Below are positions 19,541 to 32,313 of a stretch of DNA of 64,000 bases, in pieces. This stretch comes from Lindgomyces ingoldianus (lineage: Eukaryota; Ascomycota; Dothideomycetes; Pleosporales; Lindgomycetaceae), in the NCBI RefSeq assembly GCF_010093535.1, contig NW_022985177.1:786857-850856 (forward strand). The letters are read 5' to 3'. Below the pieces are notes generated by a model that worked only from the letters and a program-made list of their open reading frames with translations, was not told where the DNA came from and ran no database searches. A program made the translations under genes and the position numbers. How positions within the stretch are numbered: the first letter of the stretch is position 1; each line of letters starts with the position of its first letter.

Positions 19541-20759
19541 CCACTACTAGTTATTATAAAGGCTAGTAGCTTCCTAGCACTTGCTTACAGTCCACTTATA
19601 GATTATAACACACGGCCTTTCCTCCCTAGCAGCGTCCTTGCCGCCTTGTCCACACTGCTGTAAGTGTTAGGGAAGTGTTATAACTTATAAGTGCTGATCT
19701 ATTGTTGCTAAACCTTTTTTTAATAATGCATTATTATAATTCTTAGACTTGTTGTTCTTAAACTATCTATTATTTAAATCCCCTTTGTTGTATAAAGATG
19801 TAGCTGTGTAGGCCTTGCTGTTTCTCTTTCTTAACATGCGTGCTGTTATTGTCTTCTAAGGTGTGTGTAGAGTGCGTAAGAAAGAGGAGTTGTTGCAACG
19901 CTTTTGTTTCTAACTAGGCTTAGAAAAAACTCTAGCGTAATTATACTAAAGTGTTGCAGGATCTTAAGAATATTTACAAGGTTTAGATTATAGTCTCTAA
20001 GTAGTAAGCTTTTATTAAAGCTAAAGTAGTAAAGATGTCTATAAAGAAGGCTTATTTAGAAAAGCAGGTTTAACTGCTTTAGAAGCAGCAGACTAGGTAC
20101 ATGAAGAGACCTATTCTTTTTAGATAAGCTAGAAGCTTTAGAGGCTAAGGCCTAATCCTAGTAAAGGAAAACAAAGCTATAAATAGAGCATTACACAACT
20201 AAGAGTTATATAATTATTATGTAGCATAGAATGTAAAAACACTAACTATAAGTTATTAAGCTTAGAGAAATTAAGCTAGCTTAATTTTCTACAACTTATA
20301 AACTTATAGACAAGGAACTCTACACATGTATATAAAACTTAGACACCTCTCTAGCAGTAAGAGAGCTATAGTTATTCTTTATAACTTTAAAGCACACTAA
20401 GTAGTGATTTTATTTATTCTTCTTTACTAAATTATCTACACTAAGACTTTACTTAAGTTAGCAACAGCACTAACACTTACTCCTCTTCTAATTATATTCT
20501 GCTTAATTAACAGTAAGTACTTAGGTTCTGCCCCTCCTACTTTCTATTAAGCAAGCACAACCTTCTTTTACGTAACAAGTTACATAAAGTACTAGCAAAT
20601 AAGAGAATAATTGTAATAATAACTACCTTAAGCCTACAGCAATAGATTTAGTTAACTAAATAGTACTCTAAATAGAAAACAATTTAACTAACCCTATCTA
20701 ACTATTATTGCAACAGATAGCAGACTGTTACAATCTTTACTTTAGGGAAATAGTATCTA
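19541..20759. other. RIP-degraded internal sequence; partly equals G1 3' region
   Basis: Very AT-rich with many in-frame TAG/TAA. Positions 20137-20338 are about as similar as two RIPed copies can be to 51044-51218 (both contain CTAGTAAAGGAAAA, AAATAGAGCAT, AACTAAGAGTTAT, CTATAAGTTATTAA). This places a copy of the gypsy element's 3' region here, upstream of the main gypsy body. Confidence 0.45.
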
Positions 20760-22390
20760 AAGTTCGCGGGGCCTGGGAGAGAGTTAGGGGTTCGAATGGG
20801 GAGGGAACTTAGTCTAGACAGGTGTACAGTCTGTTAAGGCGTGGTTACTAGGATAGAGAGGTGCAGCTAACTGTAGTTTACCCTTTAACAGCAGTATAAG
20901 GTGCTTAGGTTAAACAGTTTCTAGAGAGGAACAAAATAAAGGTATAACGTACCTAACAGGTTGGCCGGCCACACGGGTTGGCCGGCCACTTTTGCCAAGC
21001 CCCCACTAAAACCACCCCATTCTCTTGCAAAACAGCCTACTTTAGCCCTGTATAGAGTAATACAACATAAGATATTATTTAGAGTCTACTTCTGCTACTT
21101 ACTTACACGTACGCAAGTTATGCCTAGTCTAATTGCACTACCTGCATTGCCTTTAACTTAGCTTACTTTCTTTAGCGCGCACCTGCGTCTTTAGCTTCTT
21201 CCTATTACTACGCGCTCTAAACTCCTTTAAAGCAGTTAGATAAGCTCTATCTTTAACTATTAAGGTCTTTTCTGCCTAAATCTGCTTTTTTTTTATGCAA
21301 TCTACATCGCGTAGCAGCTTTATTTGCTGCTTAAAGCTTTATAATCTTATAGCCTACCTTATTATGTTAATGCCTTAGATAACTGTTGTCTACTTTTTAT
21401 TACCTTACTATATTGCCTTTAGCTGTCTTTATCTCTCTAAAGCTATAATAACTACTCTAGTTAATATCTAGCCTATTATAAAGCTTAACTTATTAAAGTT
21501 ATACCTGTCTTTATCCTAAATACTGTACTTAGCTTTTATGTTAGCTACTAGGCGAAACTAGCTCTAGATAACCTCTAGATCCTTATAGAGCACTCTCTTA
21601 TAATTATACTTATAATTAAACTTTATTATAAACTTAGGGCAGTGCTTAACCCACATACTAGTCTAGTTTAAGCTAACCTAGCCTAGATTACGCTCTGCAG
21701 GCAAGGAATTAGCTATATTAGCTATAGCTGCAAGCCTAAAAGGAAATCTGCGCGTAATAAGCTTAAGTATGTACTTAACAACTACCTTTTTTTTAAGCTT
21801 AGTTAAATTCCTTAATTTAGGCTAGCATTCTGCTTGTAAAGGCTGTCTAGCGCGTTAATTGCTTAGTGTTGTGTGAGAGACATTATAGATAGCTGCAGCG
21901 CGTTGTAAGGAGAGTTTTAAGTCTTATTTAAGAGCCTAAAGAGTAAGCTATATCTAACGTTCTTTAGAAGATTTAATGTAGTGTTGTTGTTAAGGCATTA
22001 TGTAGATAGGTAGAGTTTAGTAGGGGCTTGGCAAAAGTGGCCGGCCAACCCGTGTGGCCGGCCAACCCGTTAGGTACGTTATATAGTGTAAGATATATAA
22101 TTAGTATTATGCTTATTATAAAGTAGTAATGCTACTTAGTCTATATAATAATAAACTAAACTTTAATTACTACTTTCTATAATAGTTAGGATTCTAAACT
22201 ATATACATAAAGTTACATGTTATTAAGTGTTGTTAAGTGTTCTCTAACAGCAGTTTCTTACTGCGCGTAATAACGCTTACTTGCGCTTAAACATTCTTTG
22301 CTTATTAGATAATGCACTTAGCTGTGCATTAGTCTAGTAGCTCTGTCAATTCCTTGTCTGTTAGGTCACGTGTTCCTCCGGCTGCGATGC
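20760..22390 (+). mobile_element. LTR-like segment, copy 2, interrupted by a pogo element
   Basis: Counterpart of 19080-19540, split at 20944/22082 by the element at 20945-22081. It directly precedes the gypsy gag region, so it may be the 5' LTR of G1. GC-rich sequence at 22370-22480 (GATGCGGAGGGGATTCCAGC) escaped mutation. Confidence 0.35.
20945..22081 (-). mobile_element. Internally deleted pogo/Fot1-like element (A), 1.1 kb
   Basis: Bounded by TA and about 60-bp terminal inverted repeats: left TAACGTACCTAACAGGTTGG..., right the complement ending GGTACGTTA at 22081. Each terminal repeat contains two copies of GTTGGCCGGCCAC. On the minus strand a RIPed DDE/pogo transposase is readable (FPLRLAAIADIANSLL-like N-terminal region, then VANIKAKYS and DRYNFNK). 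The middle of the catalytic domain is missing, and the frame resumes with the Lys/Arg-rich C-terminal part (LKEFRARSNRKK). Full-length relatives here are 1.87 kb, so about 0.7 kb was lost. Non-autonomous and heavily mutated. Confidence 0.8.
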
Positions 22391-22481
22391 GGAGGGGATT
22401 CCAGCCTTGTTCGTCCAAACAGTGGGGCTTCTGTGGTGGGTGGTTTACGATCCAATCGTGGGTTGTAACACAGACCTGCAG

Positions 22482-24716
22482 GCTACTCTAGTTAACATGC
22501 AAACTACTAAAACATAAAAATAGATCATCTCTAAGCTTAAGTTAACATCTACAATCTCTTATAATAAGAAAAATAAATAGAAGAAGCTAAGCAATACATA
22601 AAACTCCTCTCTATTAAGAAGTTTACTAGCAAACTTAGAACTTTTATAAACTTTCTTATAGAATGCTAACTACAGTTCTTTTATTATAAGGCAGCCTTTA
22701 AGAGGCCTTACAACATTATGTTCTAGATAGGCATGCACCTTGCTAAAGAACTAAGCAGGTAGTTTAACACATTTACTAAAAACTAGCTAGCTAGTAATAG
22801 AGACCTATTCTAAATAAAACTAAAAATAATTAAAATATTCTTTAAACTAGAAGAATTCTACTAAGCCCTCTAAGCAATATATAAATTTATTAATAAATAA
22901 CATGTCTTTAGAAACACTCTATACAAATTAAAGCAAAAGACTTTAGTTAAAGAGTACACTATAAGGTTTAAAATTCTTAAAGCAAAAGTAGGCTAGACTA
23001 GCAACGCCTTACTATGTAAAGTATATTACTAAGGATTAAAAGAACACATTAAAGACAAGATTACTAAGAACTAGCTAGGCATCTTTAAGGAGTTAGTAGG
23101 ACAGGCTACCTACATAGACAAATAAGATTCCTAATAGAAAATAAAGTAAAAAGAGAAATAAGCCTACACCTAGAATAATAAAAAAGATGCTAGAGACCTA
23201 ATAGATTTAAGTAAAGTAAAATAAAAGAACTATAAGTAAAAGAAACATAAAAGATAGTTTATAAAATAAGAAAAACAACATTTTAAAAATAAAGCTTGTT
23301 TAAAATGCAGAGAAAAAGAACACTACTATAAGAATTACCTAAAAAATACAGACAACTAGAGGGAAGCCTAAGCATTACTAATACATAGAGGAACAACTAC
23401 AAATAACATTGTATTTAAAATACACAGCAGAAAGTGCTAGAAATGCAATAATAAGTACATAAGTATTAACTGCTAAATCTCTTACTATAAGGCGCTAGGT
23501 AAAGAGAGCTACTAGTTACAGGTAGCACTAGAGATAGTAGTAGAAGTAGAAAGATAGACATAAGACTATTAGGTTATAGCCCTTATATAAAATGTGCAAA
23601 GAGGCACAGAAGAATTTCACTACAACTAAAAACTCTACTACTAATAATAGTAGTAAGCAGAGCTAAAACATAGAGCTAAAACTAATAAAATAAGTATATA
23701 CTATGCATCTCTACACAACACACAGCATACTAGTGTTAGTATAGAAGGCACCTACTAAAGTATATTAAACGAATTAGAGTACACCTAGACTAGACATAGA
23801 ACCTACTAGAGGAAGAAGACACTAAAACATGCTAGATACTGTAGTTTAATTACATAAACTACACATGCTCTACATATTAAGGCTATAAGCATGTAACAGG
23901 ATAGTAGCCTAAGCTAGAAATAAATAAACACTCTAAACAAGCTATAAACTATAAATAAGCCTCTTGCTCTACCTATAGCAGCGTAGGCATCTATTAAGAA
24001 AAAAACATAGAACAACTATAATAGAAACAGGTGTTTATTTTACTTCTTTTAATAGTTAGCATGTAGGCTAAACAGTAAAGCCTTAGCTTACTATTACCTA
24101 AGACAAATAGACTGCCTAGATACTTACTATATAAAACACTAAGGCTATAAGGCCTACACTATAGTTACTGCTAAAACCAACACTATAATATAGAAAGATG
24201 TCTAGTTTAGTAAATATAAGCTTAAAGTAATAATAGATAGCAGATGTTTAGCGTCCCTAATAAGCTCTAAGATAGTAGGGAGACTAGAAATACTATATAG
24301 AAATAAGAATAAACTTTTTATAGTATCTCTAGCAGACAGATCCCTAACTACCTATAGAAAAAGCTAGGTAAACCTAGAAACTAAGGAAGATATAATAACT
24401 ATAGAAGAGACATTATCTTAGAACTAGTCGCTAAGCATTATGCTACTAGGGGAAAGGCAAGACCTCCTACTAGGACATAACTAGCTAGAAGAAACTAACT
24501 CTATAATAAATTAAAAAACACATAAACTTACCTTCTAGCTAAGAGAAATAAAAGTAGAAGAAGTGTAGTCTTTAGAAACCCTAGAAGTAGAAGACGTAGT
24601 AATAGTATAAGTTTATAACGTAGAAACTGTAAATGTACTAAAACAGTATAAAGACTTTAAAAATCTTTTTAAAGAAAAACATAGATCTTAAGCGCTTCTA
24701 GCATACTTAAGACTAC
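22482..24716 (+). mobile_element. Ty3/gypsy chromovirus G1, segment 1: gag and protease
   Basis: Reading through TAG/TAA stops: a retrotransposon gag region (VKEYTIRFKILKAKVG near 22945-22995), a zinc knuckle at about 23294-23338 (CLKCREKEHYYKNY, where the fourth ligand Cys has become Tyr, TGC to TAC), and an aspartic protease at about 24221-24290 (LKVIIDSRCLASLISSKIV; the catalytic DSG has become DSR by G to A). The segment ends where copia element C3 inserted; coding resumes at 31037. Nonfunctional. Confidence 0.8.
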
Positions 24717-24996
24717 TGTCTGTACGCAGCAGCAGCGTCACGGTCTGGATACGAGCGATCGCGCACGAGCAGGACCACGTATCTATGTCACATGATGCTT
24801 GTGCGCGAACCTCTGTGCGCAAACATCTAGATATCCCCCTTTTCCTCTGTACAGAGGAAAGATAAGAGTAATAGAACTAGAAACATATTACCCTTACTTT
24901 ACCTACCTTATACGCTGTGCACACTGTACACTACTCTTACTTTTGCTACTTAAGTGCTTATACTATAAGCAGCTAGCTGTTAGAGCCTATTTAACA
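24717..24996 (+). repeat. C3 5' LTR
   Basis: 280 bp. The first about 130 bp are scarcely mutated (GCGATCGCGCACGAGCAGGA intact); the inner end is mutated (GCTGTTAGAGCCTATTTAAC). Five-base target duplication outside. Confidence 0.85.
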
Positions 24997-25029
24997 CTAA
25001 TTAGTAGTTAATTTAATTAACTATAAATT

Positions 25030-25400
25030 AGTAAAAGTAATAATAAAGTACTTATACTTTATAAAGTACTTTGTTTTATTACTTATTTCTTAGAAAAAGT
25101 AACAGTAGAGTACTTATGCCTTATAAAGTACTTTATTTAGTTACTTATCTCTTAGAATAGCAGATTAATTCTTTACATTATATAGTAAGCTCTACTACTA
25201 TATAAAGTAAAGAGAAGATAGTGTAAAACGCACACTAAAGCTACTAAAGCTGCACAACTTAGTAGCTAGATAATAGCACATTAATTCTTTACATTATATA
25301 GCAAGCTCTGCTACTGTACAAAGTAAAGAGGAGATAGTGTAAGGCGTACACTAAAGCTATTAAAGCTGCACAACCTAGCAGCTAGATAATAGTAGTACCT
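25030..25400. repeat. Tandem repeats in C3 leader
   Basis: Two copies of an about 60-bp unit (AGTACTTTATTTAGTTACTT and variants) are followed by two copies of an about 115-bp unit (GATTAATTCTTTACATTATA to GCTGCACAACTTAGTAGCTA). The same units recur in reverse at 62890-63440 in C5. Confidence 0.75.
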
Positions 25401-28400
25401 ATATAATTTACTAAAAAAGTAATTAACTATACTATTATAATAAAATCTTATTAGCAACTAACAACTCTATGTAATAATAAAAAAAAAAAAATTTCTATTA
25501 TATAAATAACTTATAAAGAATATAGAGATATTAGAGGCAACACTATAAAATAAGACTAGCCTAGAGTACTAGAATAATAAAATTAATATATTAAAAGCTC
25601 TAATAAGCTTATAAACTTAATTATATATAAGTTACATAATTACTAATTTATATATAATAACTTAGAAGGGCGCTACTTTTCTAAGTGTGTACATAAAAAA
25701 TTTTAAAAAATAGACACTATAAAACTTTTTAGCACTTAGCTATGTGTTTAAAAGAAAGCTTATATAAGTGCTAAAAAATAAAAAAATTACACTATAGCTA
25801 AGCACTAAAGGTACTTAAGCCTAGAAGCTGTATAATATAGCATAAAAAAAGTAATTACACTAAAAAAGCTTTATATATAACCTTTATTACTATATAAGGC
25901 TCTACATAGAAGTAGACTAAACATAATACTACTATTAATACTAAATATACTAGCATTACCTGCTCTTACACCTTAGCTAGCACTACACTAATTACTATAT
26001 AAACAATACATGCTACTCTACCTAACGCCTGCTCTACACTCTTAATTGTACACACCACTGCCTGCAGTAGTGTATGCACTACTAATACTACCTGCATAAT
26101 CTATACTACATTACAGCCTGTATAAACTTCTACTTTAAAGAGAAACTGCTAAAGAAAAACTCTTAGCAGATAAAATTATATAATTTTAAAAAGCATAAAA
26201 AAAAATAATAACTATATAAGTTAACTATATAACATCTTTATAAATAAAATAAAAATTTTTATTAATTTATGTTAATAGCTAAATATTTAGAAAACTTAGT
26301 ATATAGACATCTTTCTAAATATCTTAAAAAGTTAGGTAAATATATACTATATACACAACATAGGCCCTAGACATAACTAGAAGCATTTATATAACACCTT
26401 AAGTAGTTACTTTAACACTAATGTAAACTATAGCTAGTACTAGATAAACTAGACAACAATAACTTTTACATAATACTAATAAAAAAACTTTAATAAAAGT
26501 TTATATAAAGTTCTTAAAATAATAATTAATAAGCTTATACTTATATAAAAAGCACTAAAAATAAAATTTTAAAAGAATGTTTTACTACACACTACTATTA
26601 TATAAGCCTGTTAAGAATAACTAGAACTAGAACATGCTATATTTACTATTAAGCTCTTATATAAAGCCTTATTTAGTAACTTATAAGCATTACTCTAAGT
26701 TACTATAGACTAAAAAGTAAACTAATACTTTTAAGAACTGCCTAATGCATACTACATAAACTACTAATACAACTCTACATAATAAGAGTTTACATAATAA
26801 AAAAAAAGCTTCTCTTTATGTAAAAAAAAATAATATAAAAGATCTTTATTTAAGTTTAGGCTATAATCTAAAGACAACTGCACATAGACAAAGAAGTGCT
26901 TTATTTGCTATAAGAAAAAATGTTAGTTATTAAACTACTCTTATAGTAACTATATGTAAGCAAAGAACTAGTATGTTACTTTATATAAAAATTTCTATAA
27001 TAAGACCTTATTATATAAAGCTATTACTTTATATATCTAAGACTTTAAAGGTTACCTTAAGAAAAAAAATAATTTACATAATATAAAAAAAATAAAATAA
27101 AAGAGTAAAGATACTAAAAAAGCTATTAACTACTTTACTTCTACTACTTATCTATACTATGTAATAAAAGAGGACATCTATAGCATTAAACCTAAAGAAT
27201 ATGCTAAGCAGTTTATTCTTAATAACTAATACTATATAGTATACTAAAGTAAACTATAAGACATAAGTGTAGCAAAAATTTTTACTATTAGCAAGTCTTA
27301 ACTTAAAATGTATATATAAAAGAACTTATGTATAAAAATTAATTAAACACTTAGCTAAATAAATATTAGCTTTAAAAGCTAAACACTAAAAAGATTAATT
27401 AGTACTATATAAATCTAGAACTTAATTAGTCTAGTTATATACTACATTTTAAAGACTTTAACACTATTTTTACTATTACTAGTAAATGCTAAATAACTTA
27501 GGGCATACTTTAATAACATTTTAAATATTATTATATATAAAGACAAAACTACTATTTTTATTATATAAAAATAAAGACACTTTTTTTTTAATATTAGTAA
27601 AAAAAAATTTATGTTTTTTTTTACTAAATAAAAACTTTACTGCTTTTACTACTAATTTAGACACCTCTACATAGAGGGACTCTAAAAGATGCTAACTAGC
27701 GCTAGCTATAACATTAATGCTGTAGTGCTAGAAGAGATTAAGAAGTTTTACTACCTCTACTAATTATATAACTAGGCCTTATAAAAATTTAAGTTTATAA
27801 TTAAAAATAACACCTACTTTAACTATAAAGTTATTATTAATATTATATAAATTAATAATAGGGATGTTTTATATGTTATTAATATAGACACATTATTTTA
27901 GGCTGCTACATTTCTAAAATCTATGTCTACACAAGATACCTAGGATGCACTATGTAAATGCTAAATTAACACTTATTAAGAACCTTTAAACTATATTATG
28001 CATAACTTTAGTATAAACTTTGCTTTAAAGAATTTTTAAGCTTATGTAAAAATTATAAAAGCTACATGTAGGCAGATGCCTATAGAAGCACATTAGGTAG
28101 TTAGAAAAGTTAAGCGCGCATATATACCTCTTTAACAAGCATTTAACATTCTAAAGACTAAGCTAGGTAACTATACAGATAATAAGGCTATTTTATAGAT
28201 AGTAGTTAAGGCTCTAAACAACATAGCTAGCCTATATAGTCTAGTACCTACACTGCTAGTCTTTAAGACATACTTAAGAATTAACCTAGACTTTTTACTA
28301 TTACTAGACATTATTACATAAGCAAGCGCTGTATAAAAGGTAATAAAAATACTTTAAAAAAACTATATAAAAGTAAATATTAATTATATAATTAATACTT

Positions 28401-29999
28401 ATAATAGCTTTATAACACATAAAGTTCTTAACCTCTCTTTTAGCTTAAAAATTATAGCATAAAAAGAGAAAAAAGGCTAGACTAGCCTATATAAGATTAA
28501 AAGTATTAAAAAAAGAGACATTATTATTAAAAAAAAAATAGCCTACTAAAGCTTTAATATACATAGGTTAAACTATACTATAAAGAAAAGAAGAAAGATA
28601 ACTTACTTATAATAAATAACCTAGATAAACTAATTCTTATATAAAAGAATTCTCTAAAAAAAAGAAAAAAAAACAGCCTTATAAAAATATTATAAAGGTA
28701 GAACTAAAGCCTACTATAGACTAAGCCTCTTAGAATAGCAATACTGCACTAGTGTAAAGGAAAAATATAGATACTAGAAGAAGTAAAAGGTAAAAAAAAC
28801 TTATATAAAGTCTAGACTAGGTATTTCTAACCTAGAAAAAAAAGAATAATTAGGCTTTATCTATTAAGCTTTATATAAATAGTGTAATTACTATACTTAA
28901 AAAACTATTTAAAGAATTAGACTATATAAAGATAAACACTTTAATTACTAATAGCACTTTTAAGGTTATAGTGTATAACTTAATAAGGCATAAAAGTTAG
29001 ATTTTTAACCTCTGCCTTATATAAAAAGTAAAAGGCAAAATAACCTAACTATATAAAAAATTCTGCCTAGTGTTTACTAGCTACTTAGATAAAAAGAAAA
29101 GAAAAATTCTTACTTAGTTACTAACTATCTAAAAAAGAAGCTAAAAACTACTTTTAGCTATAAAAGTAAGCCTAAGAGCTATGTACAGAATGTATTTTAA
29201 ACTATATAATATTATATAAGTATATATTTAATTAATAGATAAGCTTATACGCACACTATACATAAAGCTACTAAAGGAGATGTGCTAGAGCTTTCTACTA
29301 AATATAATACTCTAGGTTGTACAACTCTTATATAAAGCTGCTAAATTAGGACTGTATTAGTTTAAAACATACTATAACTACTATAAAAAAAAGCTGTGTA
29401 TGCACATCTTTTTATATAACTTCTACTTTTTAATTACTAATAAAGAAGAGCACACTTTTAGTATTACTAGCTTATAAATAGATAACACTTTAAGCATTAT
29501 AATAAAAAATTTTATATAAAGAGAAAAAAAAAAACTGTAAAAAGTAAAGTTTTACATAAAAAGTAAAACTATTCTAGTAAAAAAGTAACTTATTAAGTTT
29601 AATACTAAAAAAATTAAACTTACACATAATATAGTAGTTTTTACTTAAAAAAGATAAGTAAGCTACCTTTATATAATTAACCTAAAAGATAAAAATGCTG
29701 CATAATAATATATTAAGTAATGTGTAAAAGAAGTATATATTACATTTATATATTAACTAAAGGCAGCATTTAACTTATCTATTACTACATAAACTATAAA
29801 CTTTTTGTATAATAATATTAACACACTTAACGCATAAATCTAATAGTAGATAGATAATAGTAAGTATAGTCTTACTTTTCTACTATTATAGCTTAATTAT
29901 GTAAAGCTGTTTATCTTTATAAATAAATTATTTACTAATAATAAAAACTTTAGCTTATAGCTAGAATTTTTAATTATATTAAGTAATAAAGACTATATA

Positions 30000-30174
30000 N
30001 NNNNNNNNNNNNNNNNNNNNNNNNNNNNNNNNNNNNNNNNNNNNNNNNNNNNNNNNNNNNNNNNNNNNNNNNNNNNNNNNNNNNNNNNNNNNNNNNNNNN
30101 NNNNNNNNNNNNNNNNNNNNNNNNNNNNNNNNNNNNNNNNNNNNNNNNNNNNNNNNNNNNNNNNNNNNNNNNNN
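30000..30174. other. Assembly gap (175 N)
   Basis: A run of 175 N inside the RNase H part of C3. Comparison with the C4/C5 copies (about 52230-52400) suggests ordinary copia sequence is missing. Confidence 0.99.
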
Positions 30175-30756
30175 TAGGCACTACTAGTAAAAAGTAACTT
30201 ATAATTAACATTATATTACTCTATAAATTATATAAGAAAAAAGAAATTACTAAAATAAAGTAAATTAATAGTAAAAATAACTTAGTAAATGTATGTATAA
30301 AGAAAACACTAAACTAGGCTTTTTAATTATTAGTTCTAACTAACTACCTCTTTGTCTAAATAGAAGCATCTGTGGACTAGCTAGATTTTATGCGCAAAGA
30401 TGCTTTAGACTAACTAGACTAATAACACCTTTATATAAGGCCTATTTTTTATTATTTTATTTTTTTTATATTATATATACTTATTTTTTTATTATAAAGA
30501 TCTATTACTGCTAGCACTATATAAAAAGAGAAAAGAGCTAGGGGATTGTACAGTAGGGCTTAGAAAGCAAAGGATAAAGAAGAGAAAAGCTATTTACATA
30601 GCACAACTAGCCTATCCTAACGTATAGCATTACTAGAGGCAAGTTCTAATAAATAGGGTAGAGTAAAGGCAGAACATAATTAGATAGACCTACACAGATA
30701 AAAGAGAGGTAACGTGTACAGAAGGTAACTTTTTAGACAAAAAAAAAAGTTGCTAG

Positions 30757-31036
30757 TGTTTATACACAGCAGCAGCGTTACAGTCTAGATACAAGCAATT
30801 GCGCACAAGCAGGACTACATATCTATGTTACATAATACTTATGCGCAAACCTCTGTGCACAAACATCTAGATATCCCCCTTTTCCTCTATATAAAGGAAA
30901 GATAAGAGTAATAGAACTAGAAACATGTTACTCTTACTTTACCTACCTTGTATACTGTGCACACTGTACACCACTCTTACTTTTGCTACTTAAGTGCTTA
31001 TACTATAAGCAGCTAGCTGTCGGAGCCTATTCAACA
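30757..31036 (+). repeat. C3 3' LTR
   Basis: 280 bp, same length as the 5' LTR. Here the inner start is mutated (GTCTAGATACAAGCAATTGC) and the outer end is conserved (GCTGTCGGAGCCTATTCAAC). Confidence 0.85.
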
Positions 31037-31193
31037 ACTACACTATTAAGCTAAAAGAAAACATAAAAATAAAAGTTGTAGCTCTATAACTAATTATAGA
31101 ATTTTAGATAGAGGTACTTAAAGAATAGATTTAAAATAAACTAGATAAAGAGTATATCTAACTAACTAAAAGTCTAATAGCAGCAGCCCTTAT
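31037..31193 (+). mobile_element. G1 segment 2: start of reverse transcriptase
   Basis: About 150 bp between C3 and G2 encode the pre-RT region (KIKLKENIKIKVVAL, then IEVLKE and SLIAAAL), the usual lead into gypsy RT (..SPIAAALI..). Bases 31189-31193 (CTTAT) are the left copy of the G2 target duplication. Confidence 0.75.
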
Positions 31194-31500
31194 TGTAACG
31201 ACTCTCATGAATCGTTCCATCTCGGGTCGCTCGGAATCTATCCGAAGGGTCTCCGTATCAGCCCCGACCCTGACTCAACCTGGCCCCGACTCTGCCCTGC
31301 CCTCTGCTGTACCCCTATTCCTCTAAGTATTTAGTTAAACCTCTCTCCTATAGCTAGCTTAGTAGTTTTCTAATATCCTTTTGTACAAGGCCTATAAGTG
31401 TTAATAGAATTCCTAGGTTATTAAGTCCCTACACACTTCTATATGCCTTTAAGTAGATTCTTACTGTATTTAGACTTATTATCTTACCTACGCTATTATA
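31194..31500 (+). repeat. G2 5' LTR
   Basis: 307 bp. The outer 120 bp keep high GC (TCGGGTCGCTCGGAATCTAT), and the inner 180 bp are converted to AT-rich sequence. The 3' LTR shows the mirror pattern. Confidence 0.85.
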
Positions 31501-31912
31501 TTATATTAGAAAACTTGCTATTACTAGTAACAGCTTTATTATAATATTATAGTAATTATTTATTTAACTATATTTAATTCTAAAACATGTTTAATTTAGT
31601 TTAAGTTATAATTCTTACACACTATTACATTAAACTACTTAGTTATATAAATAAAATACTAAAAACCTTTTATTAACTAAAGCTTTTAAGTTTAAAATAT
31701 TTTATCTTTTATTATTAAAATTACTTTTAAAAAAGTTATATAAAGTGTACTAAAGTAAAAACTTAAAGACTACTAACGTACTTTACAAGCAAGTTGCTTA
31801 CACACCTAAGTTACTTACTTTTGCTAAGACTTTACTAAACTACTTTTTCTATACTAATGTATTTCTAATAACACTACTTAAATACACTAAAAGAATGTTA
31901 GATATAGCTTAC

Positions 31913-32130
31913 TGTGGAGGATAAAATAGCCTGGCAGTAGCTGTTCAGAAGATCGGATGAAGTGACTCTGCTATCTAAGAGAGCTGAAGGCTCTCCTTAT
32001 ATACACCGAGCTTCGGAACATAATATCTCCAGATCCCGAGCTGCGTCCCAGGCTCTGAGCCCCCAGTCCCAGGCTCCGAGCCCCAGTCCCAGGCTCTGAG
32101 CCCCAGCCAAGGCTCTCAGTATACGCGACA
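31913..32130 (-). repeat. C1 LTR (left, 3' in element sense)
   Basis: 218 bp, with three tandem 20-bp units (TCCCAGGCTCTGAGCCCCAG) at 32046-32106. The right LTR has four units, which explains the 20-bp length difference. Confidence 0.85.
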
Positions 32131-32137
32131 CACCCCC

Positions 32138-32164
32138 CAGGTGAGCTGCGCAGCAGCTCACCTG
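32138..32164. repeat. Perfect hairpin inside C1
   Basis: CAGGTGAGCTGC, loop GCA, then the exact complement GCAGCTCACCTG: 12-bp arms, 3-base loop, 8 bp inside the LTR border and on the polypurine-tract side of the element. Confidence 0.85.
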
Positions 32165-32220
32165 CGTTGAGCGTCAACTTGGCTTGTTGGAGCAGCGCTG
32201 CGCGTTTACCCTGTGTTTGT

Positions 32221-32313
32221 GCTCGTTGCCCCAGGCAGCGCGATGCTCGTTTCCCTAGGCAGCGCAATGCTCGTTTCCCTAGGCAGCGCAATGCTTGTTT
32301 CCCTAGGCAGCGC
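32221..32313. repeat. 24-bp tandem repeat in C1 3' region
   Basis: Nearly four copies of TCGTTTCCCTAGGCAGCGCA plus ATGC. Because 24 is divisible by three, all six frames stay open and produce spurious ORFs here. The tract is GC-rich and little mutated. Confidence 0.85.

Larger units (their letters stand above)
24717..31036 (+). mobile_element. Ty1/copia element C3, nested in G1
   Basis: Two 280-bp LTRs (24717-24996 and 30757-31036) start TGTC/TGTT and end AACA. A 5-bp target duplication ACTAC is at 24712-24716 and 31037-31041. A polypurine tract (AGACAAAAAAAAAAGTTGC) precedes the 3' LTR. Plus-strand coding, heavily RIPed, runs gag, integrase, reverse transcriptase, RNase H. Visible landmarks are a Cys-rich knuckle near 26885, integrase C-terminal part (NILKTKLGNYTDNKAILQIV near 28150-28205), the GKY-type linker region, and the RNase H end near 30300-30395 (THQ..LVLTNYL, ASVDQLDFM) after the assembly gap. 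Dozens of in-frame stops make it dead. Confidence 0.85.

Noticed and set aside
20961..21161. 66-residue ORF starting in the terminal repeat of pogo element A
   Set aside because: Crosses the terminal inverted repeat on the strand opposite to the transposase; chance frame.
24799..25011. A 70-residue ORF (MCANLCAQTSRYPPFPLYRG...) that recurs in LTRs at 51168-51368 and 57187-57408
   Set aside because: The frame lies inside the C3-family LTR and crosses its border; similarity among copies is explained by LTR homology, and the start and end differ in each copy.
29993..30211. A 72-residue minus-strand frame
   Set aside because: Almost entirely N from the assembly gap.
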